In this document: positions 26,991 to 35,261 of the stretch, in pieces | How the letters are laid out: each line of letters begins with the position of its first letter | Position numbering within the stretch: the stretch's first letter is position 1 | Source of the DNA: Clostridium sp. AF27-2AA | Lineage (GTDB): Bacteria; Bacillota; Clostridia; Lachnospirales; Lachnospiraceae | Reading direction: 5' to 3' | Length of the DNA: 64,000 bases | Assembly: GCF_003478505.1 (NCBI RefSeq) | Contig: NZ_QUFI01000016.1 | Span: forward strand, 1 to 64,000 | Position numbers and translations under genes: made by a program | The notes under the pieces: generated by a model | The model's database searches: none | Seen by the model: only the letters and a program-made list of their open reading frames with translations | What the model was told of the DNA's origin: nothing

Positions 26991-27611
26991 ATGGAAATAA
27001 AGCGATATGAAGATATGGACCTGCAGGCTCTGGATGTAATGCGGGAGATCGGCAGTATCGGTACCAGTCATGCAGCAACTGCTCTTTCCAAGCTTCTGCA
27101 GAAAGAAGTCCGGATCTCGATCCCATCTGTGAATATCCTGGGATACAATGATGCCATGAACCGGATCGGTGATGCGGAGGAGCTTGTTGCAGCAGCTCTT
27201 GTAAAAATGTCAGGTGATATTGAGGGGTTGATGCTGTTCCTTTTCGACCTGGATTTTGCAAATGAGGTATTGGAAAAACTGCTTGGAAGCCGTTATAAGT
27301 CCTTTCTGGATATGGACGAAATGGCCAGATCAGCACTGGTAGAAGTAGGAAACATCATTATCTGTTCTTATATAAATGCTTTTTCACAACTTGTAAATGT
27401 AGAGGTGGAACTGTCTGTTCCAAGTGCTACCATCAACATGCTGGGTGGGATCTTAATGGTACCTATTGCTGAGTATGGATATGAAACAGATAAACTGATG
27501 TATTGCAATGCAGATTTTGTGATCGGCGGAAAAGCACTTTCTGACTGGCTGCTCATGCTGCCGGATATTCGTTCTCTAAACGATATTTTAGAGAGGTTGG
27601 GAGTTTCATAA
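26991..27611 (+). CDS. cheC: CheC: CheY-P phosphatase and CheD partner
   Basis: A 206-residue CheC with the duplicated phosphatase architecture. The second centre is intact (E118 and N121 in EVGN). The first is altered: E19 is kept but the expected asparagine is S22 in EIGS. In B. subtilis CheC the two sites contribute unequally (recalled), so activity may persist. It binds CheD, encoded immediately downstream with a 1-base overlap at 27611, forming a feedback link between phospho-CheY and receptor deamidation. Confidence 0.92.
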   Translation: MEIKRYEDMDLQALDVMREIGSIGTSHAATALSKLLQKEVRISIPSVNILGYNDAMNRIGDAEELVAAALVKMSGDIEGLMLFLFDLDFANEVLEKLLGSRYKSFLDMDEMARSALVEVGNIIICSYINAFSQLVNVEVELSVPSATINMLGGILMVPIAEYGYETDKLMYCNADFVIGGKALSDWLLMLPDIRSLNDILERLGVS

Positions 27612-28099
27612 TGATCGGAGGCACAGAATTAAAAGTAGGAATCGGTGATATGAAGTTTTCACGAGGGGAAGGAAGGATCATAACCTATGCTTTGGGTTCC
27701 TGTATCGGGATAACCTTTTATGATCCGGTTACCCGTCTGGGAGCACTTCTGCACATCATGCTTCCGGCACAGTTTGAAGGAAAGGATTCCAATCCATTTA
27801 AATTTGCAGACAGCGGCATCAGGGAAACCCTCAGAAAGCTGAAAATATTCGGTATGGTAAAAAGCCGGATGGTAGTTAAGATCGCAGGGGGAGCCAAGAT
27901 GTTTGAGATCAGCGGAAACAGCAGCTTTGGAAATATCGGGCAGAGAAATGCAGAAAGTGTAAAAAAAGTCATGGCCCAGGAAGGAATCTGTATCGCAGCA
28001 GAGGATACAGGAGGAAATTATGCCCGTACCATGCTTTTAGATCTTGCAACAGGCGATGTGATCGTGCGTACAGTGGGACGACCGGAACGCCATCTATAG
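27611..28099 (+). CDS. cheD: CheD receptor glutamine deamidase
   Basis: A 162-residue deamidase that converts receptor glutamines to glutamates and is controlled by CheC. The catalytic cysteine is C31 in LGSCIGITFYDP and the histidine is H48 in LLHIMLP. The segment KIAGGAKMFEI is also characteristic. It is coupled to cheC and followed by a 70-base gap containing a hairpin before cheV. Confidence 0.94.
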   Translation: MIGGTELKVGIGDMKFSRGEGRIITYALGSCIGITFYDPVTRLGALLHIMLPAQFEGKDSNPFKFADSGIRETLRKLKIFGMVKSRMVVKIAGGAKMFEISGNSSFGNIGQRNAESVKKVMAQEGICIAAEDTGGNYARTMLLDLATGDVIVRTVGRPERHL

Positions 28100-28121
28100 C
28101 CAGGGCTTTCATTTGTGGTGG

Positions 28122-28138
28122 TGTCACCATCTGTGACA
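28122..28138. repeat. Inverted repeat between cheD and cheV
   Basis: TGTCAC at 28122-28127 pairs with GTGACA at 28133-28138 across a 5-base loop. There is no T-tract, so an intrinsic terminator is unlikely. It may be an RNA-processing or stability element inside the operon. Confidence 0.35.
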
Positions 28139-28169
28139 TGCCTGTTTACAGAAAAAAGGAGAGAAGATC

Positions 28170-29108
28170 ATGGTCAAAAATGAAAAAGAAGGGATTCTTT
28201 TAGAATCAGGAACAAACGAGATCGAAGTAATGAAATTCACAGTTATGGGCGAATTTTATGGCATTAATGTAGCAAAAGTCCAAGAGATCATCATGAGTGA
28301 AAAGGTAAAACCGATGCCTCATGCAAACCCGGCAGTAGAAGGTATCTTTAAACCAAGGGATGAGCTGATCACAGTGATCAACCTGGCAAAATATCTTACA
28401 GGAAATGATCGGGAAAATGGGCCAAGAGATTTGTTTATTGTAACAAATTTTAATAAAATGACCGTTGCTTTCCGGGTAGACAGCATCGAAGGTATCAGTA
28501 GGATCTCATGGAAAGACATACAGAAGCCAGATAAGACCATTGCAAATGGAGATGACAGTGTTGCTACCGGTATTGCCCAGTGCGGAAAAGAGCTGGTGAT
28601 CATCCTGGATTTTGAAAAGATCGTGGCAGAGATCGCACCGGAAACAACCATACAGGTGACAGATGTAGATAAGATGGGAGACCGTCCTATCTGCAACAGT
28701 CCTATTGTGATCGCGGAAGATTCCATTCTTTTAAGTAAAATGATCGATGATTCCCTGGAAAGAGCCGGATTTACCAATATAAAGAATTTTTCCAATGGTC
28801 AGGAGGCATGGGATTATCTTTCACAAATACATAATGATTCTGATCTGTATGATAAGGTCAATCTGGTCATTACAGATATCGAAATGCCGGAAATGGATGG
28901 CCACAGGCTTACAAAGCTGATCAAGGATGACGAACATTTAAAGAAAATCCCGGTTATCATCTTCTCGTCCCTGATCAATGAGCAGATGAGGCAGAAGGGG
29001 AAAGAATTAGGTGCAGACGAACAGCTTTCCAAGCCGGAGATCGGGCATCTGATCACAGTAATGGATGAATTGCTTGCCCGTTTTAAAAAACAGCACAGTC
29101 AGCAGTAA
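28170..29108 (+). CDS. cheV: CheV chemotaxis coupling protein (CheW-receiver fusion)
   Basis: A 312-residue protein that couples receptors to CheA and adds phosphorylation-controlled adaptation. The CheW-like domain spans about 20-160 ([22 protein letters not shown]). The receiver spans about 180-305, with the acidic residue in IAEDSILL and the phosphoacceptor in [15 protein letters not shown] clear AAGGAGAG precedes the ATG. It is the only CheW-type coupler in the large operon; CheW itself is encoded with cheA at 53458. Confidence 0.93.
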   Translation: MVKNEKEGILLESGTNEIEVMKFTVMGEFYGINVAKVQEIIMSEKVKPMPHANPAVEGIFKPRDELITVINLAKYLTGNDRENGPRDLFIVTNFNKMTVAFRVDSIEGISRISWKDIQKPDKTIANGDDSVATGIAQCGKELVIILDFEKIVAEIAPETTIQVTDVDKMGDRPICNSPIVIAEDSILLSKMIDDSLERAGFTNIKNFSNGQEAWDYLSQIHNDSDLYDKVNLVITDIEMPEMDGHRLTKLIKDDEHLKKIPVIIFSSLINEQMRQKGKELGADEQLSKPEIGHLITVMDELLARFKKQHSQQ

Positions 29109-29122
29109 GGAGGACTCTAAGG

Positions 29123-30262
29123 ATGGAAAAATATGTATTAACACAAGATCTTGTAACAGGAAATGAACTGATCGACAGTGAGCACAGGAAGATTTTTGAC
29201 GAAGTCAATACCCTTCTGGATGCATGCTCAAAGGGAAAGGGAAGAGAAAATCTTTCAAGTCTGGGAGAATTTCTTGTTGAATATGTAACGAAACACTTTT
29301 CAGATGAGGAGGATCTCCAGAAGCAGTCAAAATATCCGGAATATACAGAACATCATAAATTTCATGAATGGTATAAACAGAAACTGGGTGATGCCATTAT
29401 AAAGCTGGAGCAGGAAGGCCCGACGATCAATTCCCTTGGCGAGATCAACTATATGGTAAGCGTGCTGGTTAAGCATATCCGGGAAACAGACCGCAAGCTG
29501 GCCCAGTGGATCCAGAATGGAGCCAAAAATGAAGTTACAGCTTCTAAAGTGGCAACAGGATCAGCTGTATCAGGGAAAACTTCCTATATGGATACCGTTA
29601 CAAAAGATGAAAGTACAGAAAATCTGGATATCCGTCAGATCCTGGATATGAAAGAGCTTCAGAGGATCCAGGATTTGTTTTTAACGGCTACAGGCATGAC
29701 AGCAGCAGTAGTGGATATGAAGGGAAAATATATTATAAGAGGAAGCTCCTTTACCAGTTTTTACAGCCGTTATACCAGTGGAAAACACAATGAACTGCGT
29801 GAGTTTACCCAGGATCTTACAGTAGGAGGATTCCGTGCAGGTACAGTGATCGGAGGTATCGTCCTTGGAGATTACCCGGGTGATTCAGCCCCGAGCCAGG
29901 AAGTAGTAAGTGCCAGTGGACAGCTTTTAGCTGAGATGCTGAATCTGTGGGCTAATGCCCTTTATTACCGGAAGAGCAATGCAGACAGCGTAGAAGCATT
30001 TGCAAAAGAGGAAAAGAAAGTACGGGATGCAGTAGGACAGATCAAATATAAGGCAAAAGGACTGGAGCAGACAGCCACAATGGAAAAAATGCTTTCCCTG
30101 AATGCAGCCATTGAAGCAGGACGCGCAGGAAAAGCAGGTGTAGGCTTCGGGGTCGTGGCAGATGAGATCGGCCGTATGGCAAATGAGTCAGCAGCTGTAT
30201 ATCAGGAAATCCAGGAGCTGGTAAAACAGGTAGAGGAATCCATGGAACGCCTTGGCGAATAA
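29123..30262 (+). CDS. Soluble hemerythrin-PocR-chemoreceptor fusion protein
   Basis: A 379-residue protein without membrane segments. Residues 1-135 are a bacteriohemerythrin with the di-iron ligand pattern: H21 in [17 protein letters not shown] and VKHIRETD. Residues about 175-285 resemble a PocR-type sensory domain ([20 protein letters not shown]). The last about 80 residues are the signalling tip of a chemoreceptor, [16 protein letters not shown] and [15 protein letters not shown]. It probably reports oxygen or redox state to CheA from the cytoplasm (inference). The signalling hairpin is very short compared with ordinary receptors. AAGGAGG precedes the ATG. Confidence 0.85.
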   Translation: MEKYVLTQDLVTGNELIDSEHRKIFDEVNTLLDACSKGKGRENLSSLGEFLVEYVTKHFSDEEDLQKQSKYPEYTEHHKFHEWYKQKLGDAIIKLEQEGPTINSLGEINYMVSVLVKHIRETDRKLAQWIQNGAKNEVTASKVATGSAVSGKTSYMDTVTKDESTENLDIRQILDMKELQRIQDLFLTATGMTAAVVDMKGKYIIRGSSFTSFYSRYTSGKHNELREFTQDLTVGGFRAGTVIGGIVLGDYPGDSAPSQEVVSASGQLLAEMLNLWANALYYRKSNADSVEAFAKEEKKVRDAVGQIKYKAKGLEQTATMEKMLSLNAAIEAGRAGKAGVGFGVVADEIGRMANESAAVYQEIQELVKQVEESMERLGE

Positions 30263-30271
30263 TACAGTGTA

Positions 30272-30299
30272 TTTTTCTGATATCATGGTGTCAGAAAAA
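30272..30299. repeat. Perfect 9-bp inverted repeat after the hemerythrin receptor gene
   Basis: TTTTTCTGA at 30272-30280 pairs perfectly with TCAGAAAAA at 30291-30299 around a 10-base loop. The A-rich 5'/T-rich 3' form of a terminator is reversed here, so it is more likely an operator or RNA-processing site between the che genes and parA. It could act as a weak terminator. Confidence 0.45.
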
Positions 30300-30353
30300 C
30301 GGCTGGCACCTGTGTCATTGTATGCAGAAAAGAGGATAAAAGGAGATACATAA

Positions 30354-31124
30354 ATGGTCATTACGGTTTCAAATCAAAAAGGCGGTGTGGGAAAGACCAC
30401 AACATCAGCAGCGCTGGCGGCAGGATTTTCAATGGCAGGTAAAAAAGTTCTGTGTATAGACCTGGATCCACAGGGAAATCTTGGATTCTGCCTTGGTCTG
30501 GATACCGAAGGAGGATCTACCATACTGGATGTATTAAAAGGAGATATATCCATACAAAAGGCTATCAGCCGCACAGAAGGGATCGATATCCTTCCTTCTG
30601 ATATTACATTAAGCAGCAGTGGTCTGGAGTATAATCCGGGAGAAGAAAAAGAATCTATTTTAAAAAATGTTTTAAAGCCGGTAATGGATTTTTATGACTA
30701 TATTGTGATCGATACACCCCCTGCCTTAAATCTTCTCACAGTTAACGCATATGCAGTTTCTGATTATCTTATTATACCAATGGCATCGGATATCCTCAGT
30801 CTGGTTGGTCTGTCACAGTTAAAGGAAACAGTAGAATCTGTCCGCATACAGATCAATCCCGGCCTTAAGATCATGGGTATCCTGCTAAACCGCTTTAATT
30901 CAAGAACATGTCTTTGCAGGGATGTATTGGAAATGGCCGGGCAGCTGGCCGCGCAGCTGGAAACCCGGGTATTTGACACAAAAATAAGGTCCGGAGTGGC
31001 TATTGCAGAAGCACCGGCCCATGGAGAAAGTATTTTTGAGTACAGTCCGAGAGCATCAGCTGTAAAGGACTATGGAAAGTTTTTAGATGAGGTAGAAAAG
31101 ATCATAGGTTTCAGGGAGAAATAA
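30354..31124 (+). CDS. ParA/Soj-family ATPase in the motility operon
   Basis: A 256-residue deviant Walker ATPase. The P-loop KGGVGKTT is at 10-17 with the signature lysine. Switch regions are CIDLDPQGN and VIDTPPALN. It resembles Soj/ParA more than FlhG, lacking the FlhG N-terminal activation helix. No parB or plasmid gene is nearby. It lies in the same direction after the chemoreceptor and 1 base before a ComFB-domain gene. In other bacteria ParA-like proteins position chemoreceptor arrays (ParC) or flagella (FlhG), so a positioning role is plausible (inference). Confidence 0.85.
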   Translation: MVITVSNQKGGVGKTTTSAALAAGFSMAGKKVLCIDLDPQGNLGFCLGLDTEGGSTILDVLKGDISIQKAISRTEGIDILPSDITLSSSGLEYNPGEEKESILKNVLKPVMDFYDYIVIDTPPALNLLTVNAYAVSDYLIIPMASDILSLVGLSQLKETVESVRIQINPGLKIMGILLNRFNSRTCLCRDVLEMAGQLAAQLETRVFDTKIRSGVAIAEAPAHGESIFEYSPRASAVKDYGKFLDEVEKIIGFREK

Positions 31125-31125
31125 T

Positions 31126-31866
31126 ATGGCAAAAAAAACAAATAAAACCTCACATGTGCTGAACCTCATCACAGGTTCACAGCCGCCAGTTGCGTCTTCT
31201 GGCGAAACACAGCCGTCTTCTTCAGCTTCCGGTGAAACACAGCAGGAAGGATCAGCTGCTGAAGAACCGGTAAGAGTGCCTTCCGCTAATGTGACTGTAG
31301 TTGATCCAAGAGAAGAAGGAAAGCTGTCAGAAGAGATCCAGAAGAATCTGATCCGTGAGCTGGAAAAAGAACAGGAAGAAAAACATGCAGAAGAGCAGGC
31401 AGAACAGTCCCGGGAGCAGGAAGAACAGCCAGAACAGCCCCAGGAGCAGACAAAACAAACGCAGGAACAGCCAGAGCAGCCCGAAGAGCAGCCCCAAATA
31501 AAGGTCGGGACACCTGTACAGGAAAAAACTAAAGAGCCGGGATCTCAGGAAGAGCCGGGATCTCAGGAAGAGCAGAAGCAGGAAGATGGTCCAGGTTACC
31601 GGGTCGTAAACATTATGGAGGAGATCCTTACTCCGGAACTGATCCTTGACGCCTTAAAAAGCAATGGCACCTGTACCTGCAGCCGCTGTCAGGCAGATGT
31701 AAAAGCGCTGATGCTTACCAGGCTGCCTCCAAAATATATTGTAGCAGATAATACGGCAGTTCCGATGCTGTTAACTTATTACCACAATAAATTCCGTGTG
31801 GCTGTTATAAGCCAGTCCATAAGAGCCTGTATGGATGTAAAAGAACGTCCACGCCATATCTTATAA
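31126..31866 (+). CDS. ComFB-domain protein with long acidic Q/P/E-rich linker
   Basis: A 246-residue protein. Residues about 1-155 are low complexity, rich in glutamate, glutamine and proline, with short repeats such as EPGSQE and EQPEQP. Residues about 160-235 match the ComFB (late competence) pattern: VNIMEEILTPELILDAL, the cysteine group CTCSRCQADV and LPPKYIV. ComFB proteins have recently been linked to cyclic dinucleotide binding (recalled; to be verified). It starts right after parA and is probably its partner. The stop codon overlaps the -35 element of the fliD promoter. Confidence 0.75.
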   Translation: MAKKTNKTSHVLNLITGSQPPVASSGETQPSSSASGETQQEGSAAEEPVRVPSANVTVVDPREEGKLSEEIQKNLIRELEKEQEEKHAEEQAEQSREQEEQPEQPQEQTKQTQEQPEQPEEQPQIKVGTPVQEKTKEPGSQEEPGSQEEQKQEDGPGYRVVNIMEEILTPELILDALKSNGTCTCSRCQADVKALMLTRLPPKYIVADNTAVPMLLTYYHNKFRVAVISQSIRACMDVKERPRHIL

Positions 31867-31887
31867 ATTTTCATGCTGCGCCGAAAT
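31861..31887 (+). promoter_or_regulatory. Sigma-28 promoter of the fliD operon
   Basis: TTAT at 31861-31864, 15 bases, GCCGAAAT at 31880-31887. It matches the pattern shared with the other late units in this window. It overlaps the ComFB gene stop and would give a leader of about 90 nucleotides before fliD. Confidence 0.75.
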
Positions 31888-31984
31888 ATTTATATAGAAT
31901 CTATAGGATCACAGGGATAAAGTATACAGAAGCGGCGCATTTTATGTACTCCGCGACATCACATGACTGAAAGGAGCAGCAGAT

Positions 31985-34417
31985 ATGTCAAGTGTATCAA
32001 GTACAAGCAGCAGTCTTGGAAATACAGCTTTAAGAGGATTTGGTGGTTTAGCTTCCGGTATTGACAGGGATGCACTGATCGAACAGATGACAGCAAGAAC
32101 AACATCCAAGATCACAGCCAAGAAGCAGGCTATGACTAAACTGGAATGGAAGCGGGATGCATATCGTTCTATCAGCAATAAGATCATAGATCTTCAGGAC
32201 AATTACCTTAGCTATTCAGCAACAAAGAGCTTAAAAAACAGTGATTTCTTTGCAAAAAACCAGGTCAGTGCACAGGGAGATCCTGCCTATACAAAATATA
32301 TATCAGCGACAGGAAATGCAGACACTGCATCCAGGGTATCAGTTCTGGGGGTAAACCAATTAGCAACATCTGCCACATTGATCTCCGGCGAAAAAGGAGC
32401 TTCACCTATTACCTTAGGCGGCATCAGCGCGTCTGATTTTAAAAATAAAGAAGTAAAGACCTCCAATCTTTCCGGAACGAAGCTGACATTTGGAACCTAC
32501 AGTATTACAGATAAGAAATTCACAGAGGAGGCAACCTTTACGTTCCCCACCAGTTATGAAAAAAAGCTGGACGGTGGAAAAACAGAGACAGTCACCATTG
32601 ATTATACAGCTAGTTCTAAAGATATAGTAAACCAGCTGAATGAAGCCCTTGATTCCCAAGGATTTCTCGGAAAAGATGGAAAGAGCGGTATTAAATTTGA
32701 ACTGAGTGGTGCTCAGATCCAGATCAGTCAGACACCAAATATTACCGATAAAGGAAAAAGCTGTGTGATCAGGGGAACATCATCTGCTTTAAAGAGTCTT
32801 GGCTTTAATTCCGACAAAAAAATGAATCAGGATGATATAGATAACGGCATTTCACTTAAGGAATTTAACGACCATACATCTTCATTCGAGGCTGCAGCTA
32901 TAACAAAGCAGTCCCTTTCCAGCTATCTTAAGGGAAAATCAATTTCTGTTTCTTATGGCGGACAGACAAAGAATATTGAACTGATCGGCGATAAGGAAGA
33001 GATAAAAGAATTTTCAGATTTTAAGACTAGCTTACAGACAAAACTGAATAAAGCCTTCGGTTCAGGAAAGGTTACTGTAGGTGAGGATGATGAACACAGA
33101 CTGACGTTTACTATTCCAAAAGACAACACTGCAACAGACAGCACTGCAAAAGACAACAAACAGACATTACAGATATCCGCAGACTCAAAGGAACTTCAGA
33201 ATGCCCTGGGTATCACATCTACCCAGTCAAACAAGATCAGTACAGGAAGCAGCCTGTGGGAGAACAGGGGCAAGCTGGGACTGGAAAAGTACAAGACAAA
33301 AGAAGACTTAAACAATGCATTAGAGAACTTTACAGTCAATGGTACAAAAATAGAAGGCATTACTGTTGATACTACAGTTAGCGAACTGCTTACTGCGATC
33401 AATAATAATAAAGATGCAGGAGTAACTGCCACCTATCTGGGCAGGGAAAATAAATTTGTTCTTTCTTCCAATGAAAAAGGTGAGGGCCGTGAGATCAGCC
33501 TTGGTGCGGAAGATGATGCAGCAAATCTCATTTTCGGCGGGGTAAGCCAAGATGGCACAGACGGTGAGATGAGTATTCTCTATAATGGTGTAAAGACCAC
33601 CATTACCAGCAGCAGCAATACCTTCTCCATTGACGGTCTGGATATTAGAGCCACTAATACATTTAATACAGGCTCTGCCACTGCTGAAGGAGGCGTCAGC
33701 TTTACTGCTTCAGCAGATACAGAAAAGGTGACAGAGACTGTAAAGAAATTCATTGAAGCTTATAATGCCATGATCGATGAGGTCCGCACCCAGGCAACAA
33801 CCAAGCCGGACAGTAATTATAAGCCTCTGACAGATGACCAGAAAAATGAAATGAATGAAACCTCCATTAAAAACTGGGAGGATAAGGCAAAAGAGGGTAT
33901 TCTGTACAACAGCAGCGCTTTAAAAGATCTGGACAATGCTACCCAGGGTATTTTCTCTTCAATGATGATAAACGGTGTTTCTTATGACGATCTTGAAAAG
34001 ATCGGAATTTCCTTCTCAGATGATTACACAGCAGGTGGAAAGATCGTATTTGATGAAGAAAAGTTTAAAACTGCCATGGACAGTGATCCGGAAAAGGTAT
34101 CAGACCTGTTCACAGGCACGCATGGTATTGTAAACACCATAGACAGTACTCTTTCTACTTATGCCACCAGATATGCAAGCAGGAATGGAAATTCCTATGG
34201 TGTGCTTATTGAAGAGGCAGGATCTGAAAAACTAAGCCTGACCCTGACTAACAACAGTATTTATAAAGAATTAAAGGATATGCAGGAAACCATCACAAAC
34301 CTGCAGTCCCAGCTGTCAACTGAGCAGGACCGTTATATCAGCCAGTTTACGCAGATGGAAAGGCTGATCAATCAGATGAATTCACAGTCCAGCTACCTGT
34401 CACAGTTAGGTGGCTGA
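31985..34417 (+). CDS. fliD: Flagellar filament cap protein FliD
   Basis: An 810-residue cap protein that folds flagellin at the filament tip. The N-terminal block GGLASGIDRDALIEQMT is diagnostic, and the C-terminal coiled coil ends QDRYISQFTQMERLINQMNSQSSYLSQL. The length is well above the 450-500 residues of minimal FliD proteins, owing to a long threonine/lysine/asparagine-rich middle that would be exposed. AAGGAGC precedes the ATG. It is followed by fliS after 15 bases. Confidence 0.95.
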   Translation: MSSVSSTSSSLGNTALRGFGGLASGIDRDALIEQMTARTTSKITAKKQAMTKLEWKRDAYRSISNKIIDLQDNYLSYSATKSLKNSDFFAKNQVSAQGDPAYTKYISATGNADTASRVSVLGVNQLATSATLISGEKGASPITLGGISASDFKNKEVKTSNLSGTKLTFGTYSITDKKFTEEATFTFPTSYEKKLDGGKTETVTIDYTASSKDIVNQLNEALDSQGFLGKDGKSGIKFELSGAQIQISQTPNITDKGKSCVIRGTSSALKSLGFNSDKKMNQDDIDNGISLKEFNDHTSSFEAAAITKQSLSSYLKGKSISVSYGGQTKNIELIGDKEEIKEFSDFKTSLQTKLNKAFGSGKVTVGEDDEHRLTFTIPKDNTATDSTAKDNKQTLQISADSKELQNALGITSTQSNKISTGSSLWENRGKLGLEKYKTKEDLNNALENFTVNGTKIEGITVDTTVSELLTAINNNKDAGVTATYLGRENKFVLSSNEKGEGREISLGAEDDAANLIFGGVSQDGTDGEMSILYNGVKTTITSSSNTFSIDGLDIRATNTFNTGSATAEGGVSFTASADTEKVTETVKKFIEAYNAMIDEVRTQATTKPDSNYKPLTDDQKNEMNETSIKNWEDKAKEGILYNSSALKDLDNATQGIFSSMMINGVSYDDLEKIGISFSDDYTAGGKIVFDEEKFKTAMDSDPEKVSDLFTGTHGIVNTIDSTLSTYATRYASRNGNSYGVLIEEAGSEKLSLTLTNNSIYKELKDMQETITNLQSQLSTEQDRYISQFTQMERLINQMNSQSSYLSQLGG

Positions 34418-34432
34418 TGGGGGTAAGGAAAC

Positions 34433-34840
34433 ATGTATGAAAAGTTTAAGCAGTACAAGGAAAGTACGATCTATTCTATGAGCAATCTGGAGTTGTTGCT
34501 TTTATTGTATGACGAAGCAGTGAAGCGTCTGAAAATGGCACAGATCGCACTTGAGGATAAAAAATATGAGACTTTTGAAGAATGTCTCGAAAGAACAGGA
34601 CGGATCGTCCGGTATTTAATACAGATACTGGATATGCAGTATCCCATCAGCAAGGATCTGAAACGTATCTATGAGTACCTGATCTATGATATCAGCCGTG
34701 TTAAAGCAGGAAGGGAACGCAGGGCAGAAGAGCTTCCAAGGATCAGCCACATACTTTCTGAATTAAGAGATGCATTTAACCAGGCGGGAAAGATTTCCGG
34801 TGATCAGCACATTGTGAGAGAACGAAGTGTTTTCGGTTAA
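34433..34840 (+). CDS. fliS: Flagellin export chaperone FliS
   Basis: A 135-residue helical chaperone that binds the C-terminus of flagellin and prevents early polymerisation. The family pattern is visible in KESTIYSMSNLELLLLLYDEAVKRLKMA and ISKDLKRIYEYLIYDISRVKA. In Bacillus-like systems FliS also interacts with FliW. It lies 10 bases before a fliT-like gene. Confidence 0.92.
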   Translation: MYEKFKQYKESTIYSMSNLELLLLLYDEAVKRLKMAQIALEDKKYETFEECLERTGRIVRYLIQILDMQYPISKDLKRIYEYLIYDISRVKAGRERRAEELPRISHILSELRDAFNQAGKISGDQHIVRERSVFG

Positions 34841-34850
34841 AGGAGAATAT

Positions 34851-35255
34851 ATGAGTGCAGACTTGGAAACAATTGTGATATATCTTCAAAGGAGATATAA
34901 TATATTAAGAGAAGTTTGTAGTCTGACGGAAGAACTGGCGGAGGCAGTGGAGCGAGGCGACACAGTCTCCGCCTCTCTTCTTTTAGATATGAGGGGAGAA
35001 CAGCTGCAGCGCCATGCAGACTGTGAAGAACAGATCATCCTGCAGACTGCGGGAAACAGCCTTCAGGCCCGGTATCTACGAGATCTGGCTAAAGGTCCAT
35101 TAAAGAATGTAAAAAGCTGTTTTCAGGGAAAGACAGAGCAGGAAAAAATGCTGGAGAAGCGTATTGAGGATCTGCGTTGCCGCACAGAAAAGCTTTTAGA
35201 TAAGATACGCAGGATCGATGGGGGACTTAACAGAAGAATATCAAAAAACAGGTGA
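34851..35255 (+). CDS. FliT-like flagellar chaperone (small coiled-coil protein)
   Basis: A 134-residue, mostly helical protein downstream of fliS, the usual location of fliT. Sequence is too divergent for a firm assignment; it has a charged C-terminal coiled coil (EKMLEKRIEDLRCRTEKLLDKIRRID). ATG at 34851 is chosen because AAAGGAGAAT stands just before it, while an earlier in-frame ATG at 34827 lies inside fliS. The likely role is chaperoning FliD or regulating filament export. Confidence 0.6.
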   Translation: MSADLETIVIYLQRRYNILREVCSLTEELAEAVERGDTVSASLLLDMRGEQLQRHADCEEQIILQTAGNSLQARYLRDLAKGPLKNVKSCFQGKTEQEKMLEKRIEDLRCRTEKLLDKIRRIDGGLNRRISKNR

Positions 35256-35261
35256 AGTTAA

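Noticed and set aside
30354..31124. parA as evidence of a plasmid or integrated element
   Set aside because: No parB, replication or integrase gene lies nearby, and it is embedded co-directionally in the motility operon.
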